64,000 nt of DNA from Staphylococcus lutrae (GCF_002101335.1 NZ_CP020773.1:1860001-1924000); one strand, 5' to 3'; positions 29,092 through 41,925 are shown, numbered from the stretch's first letter. Program-made: numbers and translations. The notes: generated by a model from the letters alone, not told the origin.

Positions 29092-29664
29092 GTGAAAAAA
29101 GAGACAATCGAATGGTTAATTTCTATAGGGGTAGCGATACTCATTGTCGGTTTGCTGTATACATTTGTAATTAAGCCTTATAACATCAAAGGTGATTCTA
29201 TGGACCCCACTTTAAAAGATGGAGAACGTGTCATCGTAAATAAATTAGGGAAAACATTTGGCAATTTAGATAATGGTAACGTGATTGTATTTCATGCAGA
29301 TGAAAATAATGATTATGTGAAACGTATTATCGGTAAACCAGGTGATCACGTGGTTTATAAGGATGACCAGCTTTATTTAAATGATAAAAAAGTCGATGAA
29401 CCGTATTTAAACTATAATTTAAAACATAAAACGTATGATCAAATTACGGGTTCTTTTGACTCTAAAGATCTCCAAGGAAGTAATGGGGAAACAAAAATTC
29501 CTAAAGACAAGTATTTAGTATTAGGAGATAACCGAGAAGTAAGTAAAGATAGCCGTGCATTTGGCCTGATTGACAAAGAGCAAATTGTTGGTAAAGTTTC
29601 TCTCAGATTCTGGCCACTTAATCGATTTAAAATCAACTTTAATCCAGACCACACTGAGTCATAA
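29092..29664 (+). CDS. spsB: signal peptidase I
   Basis: A 190-residue membrane-bound serine peptidase that removes signal peptides from Sec and Tat substrates at the outer membrane face. It has one N-terminal anchor (about 9-27), nucleophile Ser36 in GDSMDPT and general base Lys77 in YVKRIIGKPGD. The conserved box GDNREVSKDSRAFGLI is also present. GTG start with AGAGGTG 7 nt upstream. It is the functional partner of the spsA pair and is essential in S. aureus. Confidence 0.95.
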   Translation: MKKETIEWLISIGVAILIVGLLYTFVIKPYNIKGDSMDPTLKDGERVIVNKLGKTFGNLDNGNVIVFHADENNDYVKRIIGKPGDHVVYKDDQLYLNDKKVDEPYLNYNLKHKTYDQITGSFDSKDLQGSNGETKIPKDKYLVLGDNREVSKDSRAFGLIDKEQIVGKVSLRFWPLNRFKINFNPDHTES

Positions 29665-29750
29665 AATTAAATGATGCATGATGACGGAACGGACTGAACG
29701 ACATGCTTTAAAGTCGAATCAAGTCCAAGGCAATCCGTCCTCAATGATTA

Positions 29751-29785
29751 AAAAAGCAGTCGAGATTGTGCTCGGCTGCTTTTTT
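29751..29785 (+). terminator. terminator of spsAB
   Basis: AAAAAGCAG-CGAG / CTCG-CTGCTTTTT stem with a 6-nt loop and T6. Confidence 0.9.
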
Positions 29786-29960
29786 AATGCAATATCATGA
29801 TCTCATGGTGGACGCAAGATGGAAAGTTTGATTTGAGGCGCCTCGATGTGTCGGGAATCCATCCCATGTTTAAACGATCTTTCATAGAGGAATAGGGGGC
29901 GTTAATGCTATAATGATGAATAAATGAGATATCACCAGAAGGGTTAGAGAGGGGGATTCG

Positions 29961-32900
29961 ATGTTCAAAATATTGTTAGGACGTGCTGGAACCGGCAAGA
30001 GCACTTTCATGTTAAACGAAATAAAGCAAAAGATGAAATCACAACCGTTAGGACGTCCTATTGTAATTATCACACCTATGCAAGGGACGTATTTATATGA
30101 ACAAGCGTTGGTCAATGATAACGCGTTGCTGGGGAGTATTCGGGCAGAAGTGTTACACTTTGAACGACTCGGGCATCGTGTGATTCAAGAATTGGGCGGT
30201 GTTCACGAAAAGCGGCTATCAAGTATCGCAATAGAAATGATGATTTACGACATTTTACAAGAGGTGCAAAAAGAACTGAAATTGTACCGCTCACAAGTGC
30301 GTTACATGGGATTTAGTACGAAAATGCGTGAGCAAATTCAAGACTTTGAAAAGTATGCAGTGCAGCCTGAAATGGTTTCTCAAATGGCTCAAGATATGCA
30401 ATTTGAGCCACGTACACGTCATAAGTTGCACGATATCGCCTTGATCTATCAAAAACTCGTTCAGCGTCTGTCATCGGAGTATATCACAGGTGAAGGTTTG
30501 ATGAACCGTATCATTTCATTGATTCCACAATCAGCTTGGTTAAAACAAGCGGATATTTTTATTGATGGTTTTCATAACTTTTCGACACAAGAATATCAAA
30601 TGATTGAGGCGTTGGTAAAGCATGCACAATCTGTGACAGTCGCCTTGACTACGAATGGGGATGAGTCACCATTCAGTATGTTTCGTAAACCTTCCGAAGC
30701 CTTATCCCATTTTGAAGAGATGTCACGACAAGTGAAAAAACCATTGGAACGGATGTATTTTCAGCAATCTATGCGTTTCCAATCGGCGTCAATTCAGGTG
30801 CTTGAACAGCAATTTGACGCATTACAACCCGAGGTGCAACCGCTCACGGATGGGGGGATTCAAATATGGGAAGCGCCAACGACACGTGAGGAAGTCAATG
30901 AAATCGCACGTGCAATTTTGAGAGACGTCCGTGAAAAAGGGTATCGTTTTCAAGATATTGCGATTCTATATCGCGATTCTGCCTACGTCTATTTATTGGA
31001 TGCGATTTTACCTCAATATGACATTCCATACAATCTTGATGTGAAAAAATCGATGACGCACCACCCAATCATGGAAATGTTACGTGCATTAATTGAAGTG
31101 CTTCAAACGGGGTGGCAATTTGATCCATTGATGCGACTATTAAAAACACAAATACTTTCCCAATACTTTACTGAAAGTGCGTATTTGATTCAGTTGTTGG
31201 AAAACTTTGCGCTTGAACGTGGGATTTATGGCAAACGTTGGTTGGACCCACATTACTTTGAATTAAATCAATTTCGTAAAATGGGATTACGTCCGAATGA
31301 CCCATTGACAGAAGAAGAAACAGCAACATTTCAAAAAGTAATTGATTTGAAAAACGATATTTTTAATAAGTTATTGAAATTCGAGGAAAAGTTAGCCCAG
31401 GGGACCCATGCAAGAAGTTTTGCGACTTATTTTTATGAAGCGATGGAAGATTTTGAATTGCCAACGCAACTGATGACGCAGCGGGATAGATTAGACCAAC
31501 TAGGCAAACATGAGGCGGCGGAGGAAATCGATCAAATATGGCATGGATTGATTCGCGTGTTAGATGATGTCGTCACAGTTTTTGATGAACGTGAGATGAC
31601 ATTAGATCGCTTTTTGGAAATTTTAGATGTCGGATTAAATGAACTGGAATTTTCGATGATCCCGCAAACGTTAGACCAGGTTACAATTGGGACGATGGAT
31701 TTGGCCAAAGTAGACAACAAAAAGCACATTTATATGATAGGAATGAATGATGGTGTCATGCCTCAAGCGATTAACGGCTCAGGATTGATTTCTGACAGTG
31801 AAAAGAAAGATTTTGAGCGTTATGCGGAAATCCAATTGAGTCCGACATCGGATATTTTACAAATGGATGAAGCATTTGTATGTTATTATGCGATGACACG
31901 AGGGAAGGAAGCCATCACTTTTTCATATAGTTTAATGGATGCGAGTGGTGCCGAGCGCGAAAGAAGTCCGTTTCTAAATGACATTCTTGCCCTGTTTCAT
32001 CAATTGCAAGTCACACGTTTGACACATCAACATGCACGCGACACATTAACGCTTATCGAACATCCTCACCAAACGAAAGTGCATTTGTTTGAAGCGTTAA
32101 AAACGTGGCTTGATGAAGGGCTGATTGCCGATACATGGTTTTCAGCTTATGCTGTGATGGCTCAGCATCGACAATTAAATGATGGACTCAAACATTTGAA
32201 ATCTGCGCTCACATATACGAATGCCACAGTTCAATTGGATGCCCATTTAACGACAGCACTGTACGGAAAAGCCATTCATGCTAGCGTATCACGTTTTGAA
32301 GGATATCAACAATGTCCATTTAAACACTATACATCACACGGGTTAAAACTGAATGAAAGAACGAAATATCAACTACAAAATTTTGATTTAGGGACGATTT
32401 TTCATGATGCATTAAAGTATATAGCGGAGAAAATAGAAGGGCGTTTTAATCAGTTAACTGAACAACAAATTCATGCATATACACGTGAAGCATTAGCGTA
32501 TGTTTTGCCACTTGTTCAATTTAATTTATTGAACTCTACGGCGTATTATCGTTACTTATCACAGCGCATCGGTGCAATAGTTCAAGCGACTTTATATGCG
32601 ATGAAATATCAAACGACGTATTCACAGTTCAGACCGATTGCATTTGAAAAAGCGTTTCGTAAATCACCGAAAAATGATTCTGAACTGAAAGCAGCGCCAT
32701 TATACACGAAACAAGGGATTCCTATCTATATTCGTGGACAAATTGACCGTATTGATGCATTCCAAAAAAACAATCAAAGTTTTATTAACATTATTGATTA
32801 TAAGTCTTCATCTTCAAGTGCATCATTAGATTTAGTCAAAGTTTACTATGGCTTACAGATGCAGATGATGACTTATATGGATATCGCATTACAAAATAAG

Positions 32901-33446
32901 GAAAGGCTCGGGTTGAGTGAAGCGGTAAAACCAGGAGGCTTTTTATACATGTTTGTTCATAAATTTAGAGATGAAAAGCGTGCTTGGAAGGACGTTCAAG
33001 ATGCCAAACGTGAGATTGACTTTTTAAAGTCTTATCAGCTACAAGGATTGCTCAACAACGATGTGGATGTTTTAGAGGCTTACGATTCACGCTTAACGAC
33101 AGGGTTTCAATCTGACATTGTCCCTATTGGATTGAAAAAAGACGGTAGCTTTTATGCAACAAGTAAAGTGACAGATGAAGCGACAATTCATAAACTGATT
33201 CAACATAACCGCCGTAATTTTCAGGATATCGCAACGCATATTATGGATGGGCATAATGAAGTGGCGCCAATACAATTTCGTAAGCAATTGCCTTGCCAGT
33301 TCTGTCAGTACCAAGCTGTGTGTCACGTAGATAGTATGATTGATAGTCCGAAGTATCGTCATGTTGATGAAAAAATAAAACCGCTTGAACTCATAGCGAC
33401 AGTAGACAAGGAAGGAGTGGATGCGCATGATTCCAGCCAAACCTGA
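29961..33446 (+). CDS. addB: ATP-dependent helicase/nuclease subunit B (AddB/RexB)
   Basis: An 1161-residue subunit of the AddAB recombination machine, which processes double-strand breaks and recognises Chi. It has an N-terminal Walker [10 protein letters not shown] (residues 7-15), inactivated-helicase-like middle domains, and a C-terminal RecB-family nuclease with IIDYKSS. The nuclease is wrapped by an Fe-S cluster formed by Cys in the QQCPFKHY region and the terminal [20 protein letters not shown] precedes ATG. It overlaps addA by 20 nt. The length is near S. aureus AddB. Confidence 0.95.
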   Translation: MFKILLGRAGTGKSTFMLNEIKQKMKSQPLGRPIVIITPMQGTYLYEQALVNDNALLGSIRAEVLHFERLGHRVIQELGGVHEKRLSSIAIEMMIYDILQEVQKELKLYRSQVRYMGFSTKMREQIQDFEKYAVQPEMVSQMAQDMQFEPRTRHKLHDIALIYQKLVQRLSSEYITGEGLMNRIISLIPQSAWLKQADIFIDGFHNFSTQEYQMIEALVKHAQSVTVALTTNGDESPFSMFRKPSEALSHFEEMSRQVKKPLERMYFQQSMRFQSASIQVLEQQFDALQPEVQPLTDGGIQIWEAPTTREEVNEIARAILRDVREKGYRFQDIAILYRDSAYVYLLDAILPQYDIPYNLDVKKSMTHHPIMEMLRALIEVLQTGWQFDPLMRLLKTQILSQYFTESAYLIQLLENFALERGIYGKRWLDPHYFELNQFRKMGLRPNDPLTEEETATFQKVIDLKNDIFNKLLKFEEKLAQGTHARSFATYFYEAMEDFELPTQLMTQRDRLDQLGKHEAAEEIDQIWHGLIRVLDDVVTVFDEREMTLDRFLEILDVGLNELEFSMIPQTLDQVTIGTMDLAKVDNKKHIYMIGMNDGVMPQAINGSGLISDSEKKDFERYAEIQLSPTSDILQMDEAFVCYYAMTRGKEAITFSYSLMDASGAERERSPFLNDILALFHQLQVTRLTHQHARDTLTLIEHPHQTKVHLFEALKTWLDEGLIADTWFSAYAVMAQHRQLNDGLKHLKSALTYTNATVQLDAHLTTALYGKAIHASVSRFEGYQQCPFKHYTSHGLKLNERTKYQLQNFDLGTIFHDALKYIAEKIEGRFNQLTEQQIHAYTREALAYVLPLVQFNLLNSTAYYRYLSQRIGAIVQATLYAMKYQTTYSQFRPIAFEKAFRKSPKNDSELKAAPLYTKQGIPIYIRGQIDRIDAFQKNNQSFINIIDYKSSSSSASLDLVKVYYGLQMQMMTYMDIALQNKERLGLSEAVKPGGFLYMFVHKFRDEKRAWKDVQDAKREIDFLKSYQLQGLLNNDVDVLEAYDSRLTTGFQSDIVPIGLKKDGSFYATSKVTDEATIHKLIQHNRRNFQDIATHIMDGHNEVAPIQFRKQLPCQFCQYQAVCHVDSMIDSPKYRHVDEKIKPLELIATVDKEGVDAHDSSQT

Positions 33447-36400
33447 TCACGTTCAGTGGACGGATGCACAATGGGAAAGTATTTACGCCAAAGATCAAGA
33501 TATTCTTGTTGCTGCGGCAGCGGGTTCTGGTAAAACCGCTGTACTTGTAGAACGGATTATTCAACGCATTTTGCGTGATGAGATAGATGTTGATCGTTTA
33601 CTAGTGGTCACTTTTACGAATTTAAGTGCACGTGAGATGAAGCATCGTGTTGAAGCTCGCATCCAACAAGCTGCTTTGGCAGACCCTTCTAACCAACACT
33701 TAAAAAATCAAAGATCCAAAATACATCAAGCACAAATTTCGACTTTACATAGTTTTTGTTTGCGACTCATTCAACAACATTATGACGTGTTAGAGATTGA
33801 TCCAAATTTTAGAACGGCGAGTGAAGTTGAAAATATATTATTGTTAGAACAGGTGATTGATGATGTACTCGAAAAGCACTATGAACAATTGGATCCAACA
33901 TTTGTAACTTTAACTGAACATATTTCTACAGATAGAGATGACTCGGCATTACGTCAAATCATTAAACAGCTGTATCATTTTAGTGTCGCGCATCCAGACC
34001 CTATTGAGTGGTTGAATACGTTAGATCAACCTTACTTAGAACGACATCTTCAGCAACAGTATTTAGACACTTTGAATAAATATATTCGTTTATATTTAGA
34101 GGCAGCACAAGATGCGATAGAGGAAGCTTATCACCAATTTGAATGGGTTGGAGATTTTCCTAAGCATGTGACATTCATTTCCAAACATCGCGATTTTTTG
34201 CGTCGTGTTTTAGCTGAACCTCAAATTGATAAAAATCGTATAGCGGAATATCAACTAGGTCGAATGCCAACGAAACCCAAAGATGTGAAAGAAGATCCGA
34301 TGCTCGATGAAGCATATGACGTTTTCAAAATGTACTATGAAAGTTTCAAAAACAATATGAATCAAATCAAAACGCATTTTTTAGGGCGCGATGATGAAAC
34401 GCTATTGGAAGAATTGTATCAGCTCGCACCACGGGTCAATTATTTAGCAAGATTAACGAAAGATGTTCTTCATACGTTTAGCCAAGCTAAAAGAGCGCGC
34501 AATATTTTGGATTTTTCGGATTATGAACATTTTGCATTACAAATTTTGAGGGATGGAGACGGAAACCCGTCAGAGATTGCTCAAGCATATCGAGAACATT
34601 TCAAAGAGATTTTGGTGGATGAATATCAAGATACAAACCGTGTACAAGAAAGCATCATCGCGAGCATTAAACGCGGCGATGAATCGAACGGTAATCTGTT
34701 CATGGTTGGAGATGTGAAGCAGTCCATCTATAAATTTAGACAAGCGGATCCTAGCTTATTTATCGAAAAATATCAACGGTTTAATCAGCCTGAACAACCA
34801 GGAGGCTGGAGAATCGATTTATCTCAAAATTTCCGATCACGTCCGGCAGTATTATCAACGACGAATTATTTATTTACGCATATGATGGATACGGAAGTCG
34901 GTGAAATTGAATATGATGACGCTGCAAAATTGTATCATGGTGCGTCCTATGATGCAGTCGAATTACCGGTCCAGTTCAATGTATTGATGGTAGATCAAGA
35001 CCGAGAGATGACGGCGAGTGAGCAAGAGGCGCATTTGATTGTTCAACAGGTTCAAACCATTCTTGAAACAAAAAAAGTGTACGATTCAAAAACGCAAACT
35101 TATCGTCCAGCGCAGTATAAAGATATCGTCATCCTTGAAAGAAGTTATAGCAATGCGCGACTTGTTCAACAAGCTTTCAAAGATCGAGATATTCCTTTAT
35201 TTGTGAATAGTAAACAAGGTTATTTTGAACAGACTGAAATCCGTTTGATGTTATCGTTTTTACGTACGATTGACAACCCGCTCCAAGATATTTATTTGGT
35301 CGGTTTAATGCGATCGATGATATATCAATTTACAGAAGATGAACTTGCCAAAATTCGTGTTGTTGCACCACAAGATAATTACTTTTATCAGTCCATTCAA
35401 CATTATCTCGCATCAGATGAAGCCGAACCTGCGATCGTTGCAAAATTGGAGAAATTTTTAAACGATTTAGCATTTTACCAAGACTATAGTTTACATCACC
35501 CTGTTTATCAGTTGATTGATCAATTGTTTAACGATCACTATATCATTCAATATTTTAGTGCGTTAATCGGAGGACGAGGGCGACGCGCAAATTTGTACGG
35601 CTTGTTTAATAAGGCTGTTGACTTTGAAAATTCAAGTTTTCGTGGATTATTCCAATTTATTCGTTTTATCGATCAAATGATTGCGCGTGGGAAAGATTTT
35701 GGAGAAGAAAATGTCATCGGACCCAATGATAATGTTGTGCGTATGATGACGATTCACAGCAGTAAAGGTTTGGAATTCCCATTCGTCATTTATTCTGGTC
35801 TAACGCGTCAATTTAATAAAAGTGACTTGGGCAAAGCCGTCGTGCTCAATCAACATGCAGGTTTAGGCTTACAATACTATGATGAAGCACAAGGATTATT
35901 TTATCCTTCTTTGATTTCGATGAGTATTGATCTTGTGAATCAAAAAGAGATGATTTCAGAAGAAATGCGTTTAATCTATGTGGCTTTTACTCGAGCAAAG
36001 GAACAACTCTTTTTAATCGGAACGGCTAAGCAAGAAAAAGAACTTGAAGTGTTAGCGTCAGCGCCGATTGCAAATCAAAAGTTAACAGTGATGGATCGCT
36101 TTAATGCTAAAAATCCATTCCAACTGTTATACAGTGTTTTCAGCAAATATCAAAATAGTGCATTACAAGCACATCAACGTTTTGAATCCGATGCGACGAC
36201 ATTAGCCCCAGTTGTTAAGCCGCATATTCAAGTGCAACATCTCGAGGCGGAAACGGTCTTACCGACGGAGCAAGATTTAGTTGATAATCAGAGTCATTCA
36301 CTGGAAGCATTAGAAGCGAAATTAGCGTCAACCCCTATAGATGATCAGGTTGCCAAACAAATCGAGCAACAACTTTTGTTTGAATATCCATATCAGCAAG

Positions 36401-37071
36401 CGGTTCAGCAAGCATCAAAGCAATCTGTATCAGAATTGAAACGTCAACTTGAAACAGAACAAGCGGACACGAATTATGAACGGGTTCGGCAATATCGATT
36501 AGGCATTGCAACTTATGATCGTCCTCAATTTTTACAAGAAGTGAAGTATACCGCTGCGGAAATTGGGACGCTGATGCACACCGTCATGCAGCATTTACCA
36601 TTTGTAGAAGATGGTTTTACAGAACAAGCATTGAATCAGTTTTTAACATCATTAGTCGAGCGCTCGATTATTCCGGCCGAAGCATTACAAGTGATTGCCG
36701 TCGATGAAATTCAACGTTTCATTAACAGTCCACTGTATGCACGTATCGCTAAAAGTGAAGAACGGCATACCGAAGTACCTTTCGTCGTGAATCAACATGA
36801 AGTTGAAGAGACAAATGTATCCACGGACGCTTCAATGATACAGGGGATGATCGATTTAGTTTTTAAAGAGAACGGTCATTATTACTTTGTAGATTATAAA
36901 ACTGATGCGTTGATTCGAAGACGAGGGATATCCGATGCAGAGATGGAAATGATGCTGAAACAAAAATATCGTGTTCAAATGCAGTATTATCAACGTGCAT
37001 TAGAAACGATATTGAAGACACCTGTGAATGGTTATTTATACTTCTTTAAATACGGTGAATTAGAGATTTAA
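33427..37071 (+). CDS. addA: ATP-dependent helicase/nuclease subunit A (AddA/RexA)
   Basis: A 1214-residue UvrD-family helicase plus nuclease. It shows Walker [16 protein letters not shown] near residue 30, motif [43 protein letters not shown], and the C-terminal nuclease YFVDYKTD preceded by [10 protein letters not shown]. It is the motor and one of two nucleases in AddAB. SD GGAG (33414-33417) is 9 nt from ATG 33427 but 3 nt from ATG 33421, so 33427 is preferred. Translation is likely coupled to addB. Confidence 0.95.
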   Translation: MIPAKPDHVQWTDAQWESIYAKDQDILVAAAAGSGKTAVLVERIIQRILRDEIDVDRLLVVTFTNLSAREMKHRVEARIQQAALADPSNQHLKNQRSKIHQAQISTLHSFCLRLIQQHYDVLEIDPNFRTASEVENILLLEQVIDDVLEKHYEQLDPTFVTLTEHISTDRDDSALRQIIKQLYHFSVAHPDPIEWLNTLDQPYLERHLQQQYLDTLNKYIRLYLEAAQDAIEEAYHQFEWVGDFPKHVTFISKHRDFLRRVLAEPQIDKNRIAEYQLGRMPTKPKDVKEDPMLDEAYDVFKMYYESFKNNMNQIKTHFLGRDDETLLEELYQLAPRVNYLARLTKDVLHTFSQAKRARNILDFSDYEHFALQILRDGDGNPSEIAQAYREHFKEILVDEYQDTNRVQESIIASIKRGDESNGNLFMVGDVKQSIYKFRQADPSLFIEKYQRFNQPEQPGGWRIDLSQNFRSRPAVLSTTNYLFTHMMDTEVGEIEYDDAAKLYHGASYDAVELPVQFNVLMVDQDREMTASEQEAHLIVQQVQTILETKKVYDSKTQTYRPAQYKDIVILERSYSNARLVQQAFKDRDIPLFVNSKQGYFEQTEIRLMLSFLRTIDNPLQDIYLVGLMRSMIYQFTEDELAKIRVVAPQDNYFYQSIQHYLASDEAEPAIVAKLEKFLNDLAFYQDYSLHHPVYQLIDQLFNDHYIIQYFSALIGGRGRRANLYGLFNKAVDFENSSFRGLFQFIRFIDQMIARGKDFGEENVIGPNDNVVRMMTIHSSKGLEFPFVIYSGLTRQFNKSDLGKAVVLNQHAGLGLQYYDEAQGLFYPSLISMSIDLVNQKEMISEEMRLIYVAFTRAKEQLFLIGTAKQEKELEVLASAPIANQKLTVMDRFNAKNPFQLLYSVFSKYQNSALQAHQRFESDATTLAPVVKPHIQVQHLEAETVLPTEQDLVDNQSHSLEALEAKLASTPIDDQVAKQIEQQLLFEYPYQQAVQQASKQSVSELKRQLETEQADTNYERVRQYRLGIATYDRPQFLQEVKYTAAEIGTLMHTVMQHLPFVEDGFTEQALNQFLTSLVERSIIPAEALQVIAVDEIQRFINSPLYARIAKSEERHTEVPFVVNQHEVEETNVSTDASMIQGMIDLVFKENGHYYFVDYKTDALIRRRGISDAEMEMMLKQKYRVQMQYYQRALETILKTPVNGYLYFFKYGELEI

Positions 37072-37089
37072 GCGTTTAACTTTAAAAAT

Positions 37090-37119
37090 TTGTGATTCGT
37101 TTAAAATTTCCGTTATAAT
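37090..37119 (+). promoter_or_regulatory. promoter of the fumarylacetoacetate hydrolase-family gene
   Basis: TTGTGA (37090-37095), 18-nt spacer, TATAAT (37114-37119), about 30 bp before the ATG. Confidence 0.5.
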
Positions 37120-37152
37120 ATGACTAAGATATACGTTAGGAGCTGATGATGA

Positions 37153-38061
37153 ATGAAATTCCTATCATTCAAACATAATGGTGAAATTTCATATGGAGTG
37201 AAGGTGAAAAGAGAAGAAGCGGCTTGGGATTTAAAGCGCGTTTTCGCTAATTTTGGAGAAGGAGATTTCCATCCCAAAACTTTACTCGAAGGTTTACAAC
37301 AAAACCAAACACTAGATTTTCAAGAACAAGTAAGAAAAGCGGTCGTTGCGGCAGAAAACAGTGGCCAAGGCGCTGACTATAAAGTTCCGTTTGAAGATAT
37401 CGAATTTTTACCACCAGTTACACCGACAAACAACGTGATTGCTTTCGGACGTAATTATAAAGCGCACGCGGAAGAACTTAACCATGAAGTGAACCGCTTA
37501 TATGTATTTACAAAAGCGGCTTCTTCATTGACAGGTGATGAAAGTACGATTCCGAACCACCGTGATGTGACGGATGCGTTAGATTATGAAGGTGAATTAG
37601 GTGTCGTGATTGGTAAATCAGGAGAAAAGATTCCAAAAGGCTTAGCTTTGGATTATGTTTATGGTTACACGATTATTAACGACATTACAGATCGTAATGC
37701 ACAAAAGGCGCATGCGCAAGCTTTCTTGTCAAAAAGTTTAACTGGCGCGTGTCCGATGGGGCCTTACATTGTCACAAAAGATGAATTGCCAACACCTGAA
37801 AATGTTAATATCGTGACAAAAGTCAACAATGAAATTCGCCAAGACGGTAATACGTCTCAAATGATTTTGAAAATTGATGAGTTAATTGAAGAAATTTCAA
37901 AATATGTAGCTTTACATCCTGGTGACATTATTGCAACGGGGACACCTGCTGGCGTCGGTGCCGGTATGAACCCACCGAAGTTTTTACAACCGGGTGATGA
38001 AGTGAAAGTGACAATTGATAATATTGGGACTTTAACGAACTTTATTGCAAAAGAAGAATAA
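37153..38061 (+). CDS. fumarylacetoacetate hydrolase family protein (YisK-like)
   Basis: A 302-residue FAH-fold protein. The conserved core [13 protein letters not shown], the metal-binding [12 protein letters not shown] and the [26 protein letters not shown] loop place it in the YisK/FAH group of metal-dependent decarboxylases or hydrolases. The natural substrate is uncertain; Bacillus YisK shows oxaloacetate decarboxylase activity. The pairing with yisL downstream also occurs elsewhere in Firmicutes. TTAGGAG precedes ATG. Confidence 0.85.
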   Translation: MKFLSFKHNGEISYGVKVKREEAAWDLKRVFANFGEGDFHPKTLLEGLQQNQTLDFQEQVRKAVVAAENSGQGADYKVPFEDIEFLPPVTPTNNVIAFGRNYKAHAEELNHEVNRLYVFTKAASSLTGDESTIPNHRDVTDALDYEGELGVVIGKSGEKIPKGLALDYVYGYTIINDITDRNAQKAHAQAFLSKSLTGACPMGPYIVTKDELPTPENVNIVTKVNNEIRQDGNTSQMILKIDELIEEISKYVALHPGDIIATGTPAGVGAGMNPPKFLQPGDEVKVTIDNIGTLTNFIAKEE

Positions 38062-38096
38062 CATCAATGGGCGTGTTGGGAGACACCCATTCAATT

Positions 38097-38136
38097 GAGA
38101 CTGAGTTGTATGTTGAGAACTGCACTCAGTCTCTTT
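38097..38136 (+). terminator. terminator of the FAH-family gene
   Basis: GAGACTGAGT (38097-38106) and ACTCAGTCTC (38124-38133) form a perfect 10-bp stem followed by only TTTGAG, so efficiency is uncertain. Confidence 0.55.
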
Positions 38137-38349
38137 GAGTTTGATGAAAGAGACCAAAAAGCAGCCCCGACATCAGGCGTATTGACGAACAGCCTATGGC
38201 ATGGAAGCCGTGTGCGCCATTTTTTAATAAAATTAATGGTCGTTCTAAATACAAAATGTTTATAAAATAACACAAAGGTAATTTATATGTATAGAATATT
38301 ACAATTATGTTATGATGGGGAAGATTCACAAAGAAAGGAGCTATTAAAT

Positions 38350-38739
38350 ATGTTGTTAATTAACTTGCATATTGTCAGTTGGATTGTCTTGTTAATTCTT
38401 TTCTATGCGGCTTATGAAAACTACTCTAACAAACAAGGCCCAACACCATTATTTAAATCATTACATATGGCAACTCGTGTATTGATGCTTTTCGTTCTTG
38501 TGACTGGTTTTTGGCTCGTGGTGAAGGCGTTCACAAGTGCTGGCGCTAGTCATATGTTATTGACGCTAAAAATGGTAGGTGGTATTGCAGTCATTGGACT
38601 GATGGAAGTGACAATTGCACGTAAAAAGAAAAAGTTAGAGACGCGAGGTCTATTTATTGCAACGTGGATTGTCGCATTGTTAACCATCGTTTTAGGTGCA
38701 ATATTGCCTTGGGGACCTATCACAGGATTATTCAAATAA
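38350..38739 (+). CDS. yisL: YisL family membrane protein (DUF1516)
   Basis: A 129-residue membrane protein with four hydrophobic segments, a conserved N-terminal LHIVSWIVLLILF, and PTPLFKSLHMATRVLMLF. This matches the YisL/DUF1516 family of unknown function. ATG 38350 has AAAGGAG 9 nt upstream. An in-frame ATG at 38287 lies far upstream of that SD and within probable promoter sequence, so it is rejected. Confidence 0.85.
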   Translation: MLLINLHIVSWIVLLILFYAAYENYSNKQGPTPLFKSLHMATRVLMLFVLVTGFWLVVKAFTSAGASHMLLTLKMVGGIAVIGLMEVTIARKKKKLETRGLFIATWIVALLTIVLGAILPWGPITGLFK

Positions 38740-38827
38740 CCTTGCCTTTGATATATCAACAAATTGAAGTAGACGGAGTCGTCTTAAAATCAAGTGATTA
38801 AGATCGCATTCGCCTAATCCTCATCAT

Positions 38828-38875
38828 AAAAAAGACCTGATTTATTGCTAAAAACATTAAATCAGGTCTTTTTTT
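38828..38875. terminator. terminator after yisL
   Basis: AAAGACCTGATTTA / TAAATCAGGTCTTT stem of 14 bp with A and T tracts on both sides; strong on the plus strand. Confidence 0.9.
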
Positions 38876-38976
38876 AATAAAGGGCAGCCGATATGGAATG
38901 CCAAAATAGAGAAAGGCTGTTTGAAAAGTACAAAAAGGTGTTTCATTCTTCTTTATATCATCCAAGAGATAAACGA

Positions 38977-39008
38977 ACAGGGCTGGAATATAAATCGTCC
39001 CCCCCTGT
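38977..39008 (-). terminator. weak hairpin after cdr
   Basis: ACAGGG (38977-38982) and CCCTGT (39003-39008) pair just beyond the cdr stop on the minus strand, without a clear T tract. Confidence 0.3.
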
Positions 39009-39022
39009 TATCACATTCAATC

Positions 39023-40345
39023 TTATTGGCGTGCTTGGTAACCTAATAAATTAATGAGATCTTTTGGATGACTGAATGGTGGGGCATAAGCCACTTCGAA
39101 TTCGGTCAATTCATCAATTGTTGCCTGATGCATCAAGGCCATAGAAAGGGTGTCGATCCGTTTGTCGACCCCTTTTTCACCTACTGCTGCGACACGCAAA
39201 ATTTGGCGTGTTTTTTTGTCAAAATAAGCTCTTAAATGTACGTCGCTATTATTTGGATAGTAGCCGGCATGTGTTGATTTTTTTACTTCGACCATTTGAT
39301 AGTCAAAATGTTTTAATTCTTGTGGGGAAATCCCTGTGCTAGCCAACGTGTAATCGAAAAATTTAACGATATTTGCACCGATGAAACCTTTAAATTTAAT
39401 GTCATGATTACCGCTGATTTGTTCAGCAATCACACTAGCCCCTCGATGCGCGCCCCAAGCAAGTGGAACGTGTGCAGGGAGGTCAACGTGGCGATAAAAA
39501 CTTGTAATGATATCTCCAACAGCATACACATTTGGGACGTTTGTTTTAAAGCAATCATCAACAGGAACATAGCCTTTGTCATCTAGTTGGATATTTGATT
39601 TTGCTATAAATTCAGAGTTAGGCGTTACGCCTACACCCGCAATGATTAAATCATAGTGCTCTACTAGACCAGAAGTAAAGGTCACCTGATGCCCTTCGAT
39701 GGCTACGATTTCTTCATTTAATCGATAAGGAATGTGATGTTGATCGAGTTGGTCAAAAATAACGCGATTCATATCTTGGTCCATTAATTTATTAACTGCA
39801 TCTGAACGATGGATGAGTGTTGGTTGGAGTCCACGATGATACATATTTTCAACCATTTCTAGACTGACATAACCGGCACCGACAATTAAAACACGCTGTG
39901 CTCGGTGTTCTTCGATGTACGCATCAATTTGATCAGTGTCATCCATGTTGCGCAGTGTAAAGAGGTGAGGGACATTAAAGTTAAGTCGATTAGCTCGTGC
40001 ACCAGGACTGAGCACTAAAATGTCGTAATGATCCTCAAATGTTTCACCTGTTAAGTGGTTTTTCACTGTTACTGTTTGATGAATGTCATCAATATCTATA
40101 ATTTCATGATTCACTTTAACTGTAATATCTTTTTTAGTTTTAAACTTTTCAGGCGTTGCGGATAAGAGGTGATCTCTTTTGGCAACGACATGACCAAGAT
40201 AGTAAGGTAAACCACAATTTGCAAAACTCATATAGTTGTCTTTTTCATAAACAGTGATGCGACTTTCTTTGTCTAAGCGTCGGATTTGGCTTGCACTTGT
40301 AGCGCCACCTGCGACTGCGCCAACGACGATAATATGTTGTGTCAT
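39023..40345 (-). CDS. cdr: coenzyme A disulfide reductase
   Basis: A 440-residue flavoenzyme that reduces CoA disulfide with NADPH. CoA is a major low-molecular-weight thiol in staphylococci beside bacillithiol. [19 protein letters not shown] is the FAD fold. The single active-site cysteine is in [12 protein letters not shown] (Cys44), characteristic of CoADR rather than two-Cys reductases. AVGDIITS is the second FAD motif. AAGGAG precedes ATG. The HAD phosphatase gene lies 23 bp upstream on the same strand and is probably co-transcribed. Confidence 0.93.
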   Translation of the reverse strand: MTQHIIVVGAVAGGATSASQIRRLDKESRITVYEKDNYMSFANCGLPYYLGHVVAKRDHLLSATPEKFKTKKDITVKVNHEIIDIDDIHQTVTVKNHLTGETFEDHYDILVLSPGARANRLNFNVPHLFTLRNMDDTDQIDAYIEEHRAQRVLIVGAGYVSLEMVENMYHRGLQPTLIHRSDAVNKLMDQDMNRVIFDQLDQHHIPYRLNEEIVAIEGHQVTFTSGLVEHYDLIIAGVGVTPNSEFIAKSNIQLDDKGYVPVDDCFKTNVPNVYAVGDIITSFYRHVDLPAHVPLAWGAHRGASVIAEQISGNHDIKFKGFIGANIVKFFDYTLASTGISPQELKHFDYQMVEVKKSTHAGYYPNNSDVHLRAYFDKKTRQILRVAAVGEKGVDKRIDTLSMALMHQATIDELTEFEVAYAPPFSHPKDLINLLGYQARQ

Positions 40346-40368
40346 GTAAATAAGCTCCTTTTTTCTGT

Positions 40369-41199
40369 CTATTTTTCTTGATCTTTAGGAATATTTAAAT
40401 TGAAGAAACGATTTAAATACACACCGATACCGTCCTCATTGTTGGATTGTGTGATTTCTTTAGCGACGTATTTTAACTCATCAATGGCATTATCCATTGC
40501 AATACCGTAGTTTGCATACTTAATCATTTCTAAGTCATTATCTTCATCGCCGAATGCAATGGTGTTTTCGTGTTTGATTTGAAGCCACTCTTTGACGAAA
40601 TGAATACCGACCGCTTTACTAATGTCTTTTTTCACAATTTCAATCACGGGGAAAGGGGCCCCCCAGCGACGATGCTCTATATTTTCAGCATAAAAGCGTG
40701 TGAGCATTTGTTTGATGCGTGGAATCATGATTTCTTCAGCCTCAATGAGTAATGAAGTAGGATCTTCATTTAAAGTCTCACGTAAATCACCGACTTGTGT
40801 CACAGGATTACCCATGCTAAAGCCCTCAAAAAGGCGTGCGTCAGGTTGATCTATAAAAACGCAATCTTTTACTTCAGCAATCAAATTTTTGACGTTCATT
40901 TTTTTTAAAGTGTCAATAATACTTGTCGCAATCCCTTCGTCTAAACGATGATGTTGCGTTGGAAACGTGTCATCGTGGGGGTGGTGGACAAATGCACCAT
41001 TGAAATTGACAATAGGTGTTTTTAAATCGAGTTGATCATAGTAAAGTTGACTTGCGCGATAAGGACGACCTGTCGCAATCATGATGGCATGTCCTTGTTG
41101 TTGGAGTGCTTTTAACACTCGAAATGTATATTCGGGAATCACTTTTTGATCATTCAAGAGTGTTCCATCTAAATCTAAACAAATTAAATGCTGTTCCAT
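40369..41199 (-). CDS. HAD-superfamily hydrolase, Cof subfamily
   Basis: A 276-residue HAD phosphatase with [11 protein letters not shown] (nucleophile Asp), [17 protein letters not shown], and [24 protein letters not shown] (motif IV), all typical of the Cof/YwpJ group that dephosphorylates sugar phosphates or other small phosphorylated metabolites. The specific substrate is unknown. SD AAGGAG precedes ATG. It is the first gene of a likely two-gene unit with cdr. Confidence 0.9.
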   Translation of the reverse strand: MEQHLICLDLDGTLLNDQKVIPEYTFRVLKALQQQGHAIMIATGRPYRASQLYYDQLDLKTPIVNFNGAFVHHPHDDTFPTQHHRLDEGIATSIIDTLKKMNVKNLIAEVKDCVFIDQPDARLFEGFSMGNPVTQVGDLRETLNEDPTSLLIEAEEIMIPRIKQMLTRFYAENIEHRRWGAPFPVIEIVKKDISKAVGIHFVKEWLQIKHENTIAFGDEDNDLEMIKYANYGIAMDNAIDELKYVAKEITQSNNEDGIGVYLNRFFNLNIPKDQEK

Positions 41200-41312
41200 T
41201 CATTAGCTCCTTAGTTCCAAGTTTCAGTGTATTCATATCATAGCATTTTATTGTCGAAAAGTGGGGATTTTGTTATATTGTTACTAGTAAAAAGTAAAAT
41301 GAGGTGATACGG

Positions 41313-41621
41313 ATGGAAGAAGCACTCAAAGATAGCATATTAGGCGCGCTAGAAAATGTCATCGACCCTGAACTAGGTATCGATATTGTTAATCTAGGGC
41401 TTGTTTATAAAGTTGATTTAGATGATGACGGTTTATGTACAGTAGAAATGACATTAACGTCTATTGGTTGTCCGCTCGGGCCACAAATTGTTGATCAGGT
41501 CAAAACGGTATTAGCAGAGCTGCCAGAAATTCAAGATACAGAAGTGAATATTGTTTGGAATCCGCCTTGGAACAAAGACATGATGTCTCGTTACGCTAAA
41601 ATTGCGTTAGGCGTGAGCTAA
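41313..41621 (+). CDS. sufT: MIP18/DUF59 Fe-S assembly factor SufT
   Basis: A 102-residue single-domain DUF59 protein with VIDPELGIDIVNLGLVY and TSIGCPLGPQIVDQ, whose Cys is conserved. S. aureus SufT is an auxiliary factor for Fe-S protein maturation, important when demand for Fe-S clusters is high. GAGGTG lies 6 nt before ATG 41313. A GTG at 41304 in the same frame is inside the SD and is rejected. Confidence 0.9.
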   Translation: MEEALKDSILGALENVIDPELGIDIVNLGLVYKVDLDDDGLCTVEMTLTSIGCPLGPQIVDQVKTVLAELPEIQDTEVNIVWNPPWNKDMMSRYAKIALGVS

Positions 41622-41650
41622 TCACTGTTAATCAGTTAAAACGCTTGTTT

Positions 41651-41693
41651 AGAACTTTCTTAATTGTTGTCATCAATTTTGAAAGTTCTTTTT
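41651..41693 (+). terminator. terminator of sufT
   Basis: AGAACTTTC / GAAAGTTCT outer stem with AATTG / CAATT inside, followed by T5. Confidence 0.85.
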
Positions 41694-41847
41694 CAGTATC
41701 AAGCGCATTTAAATGTGATTTCATGCAAAGCAAACAAAGTAGTCTTATTTTAGACGCACCTGGTTACATATCCACGCCTTTGGACGACAGCAAATGTAAG
41801 CGATTGCATAAGTTGAAGAAATAGTTGGAATACAATTTAAAATGTTA

Positions 41848-41876
41848 TTGCACTCGCGCAATCGAAAAGATATAAT
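41848..41876 (+). promoter_or_regulatory. promoter of the OatA-like gene
   Basis: TTGCAC (41848-41853), 17-nt spacer, TATAAT (41871-41876). It places the transcript start near 41883 and rules out start codons before that. Confidence 0.65.
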
Positions 41877-41925
41877 ATACAAATATTATAAAATGGTAAA
41901 TGATTACATTAAATTGGAAAGAATG

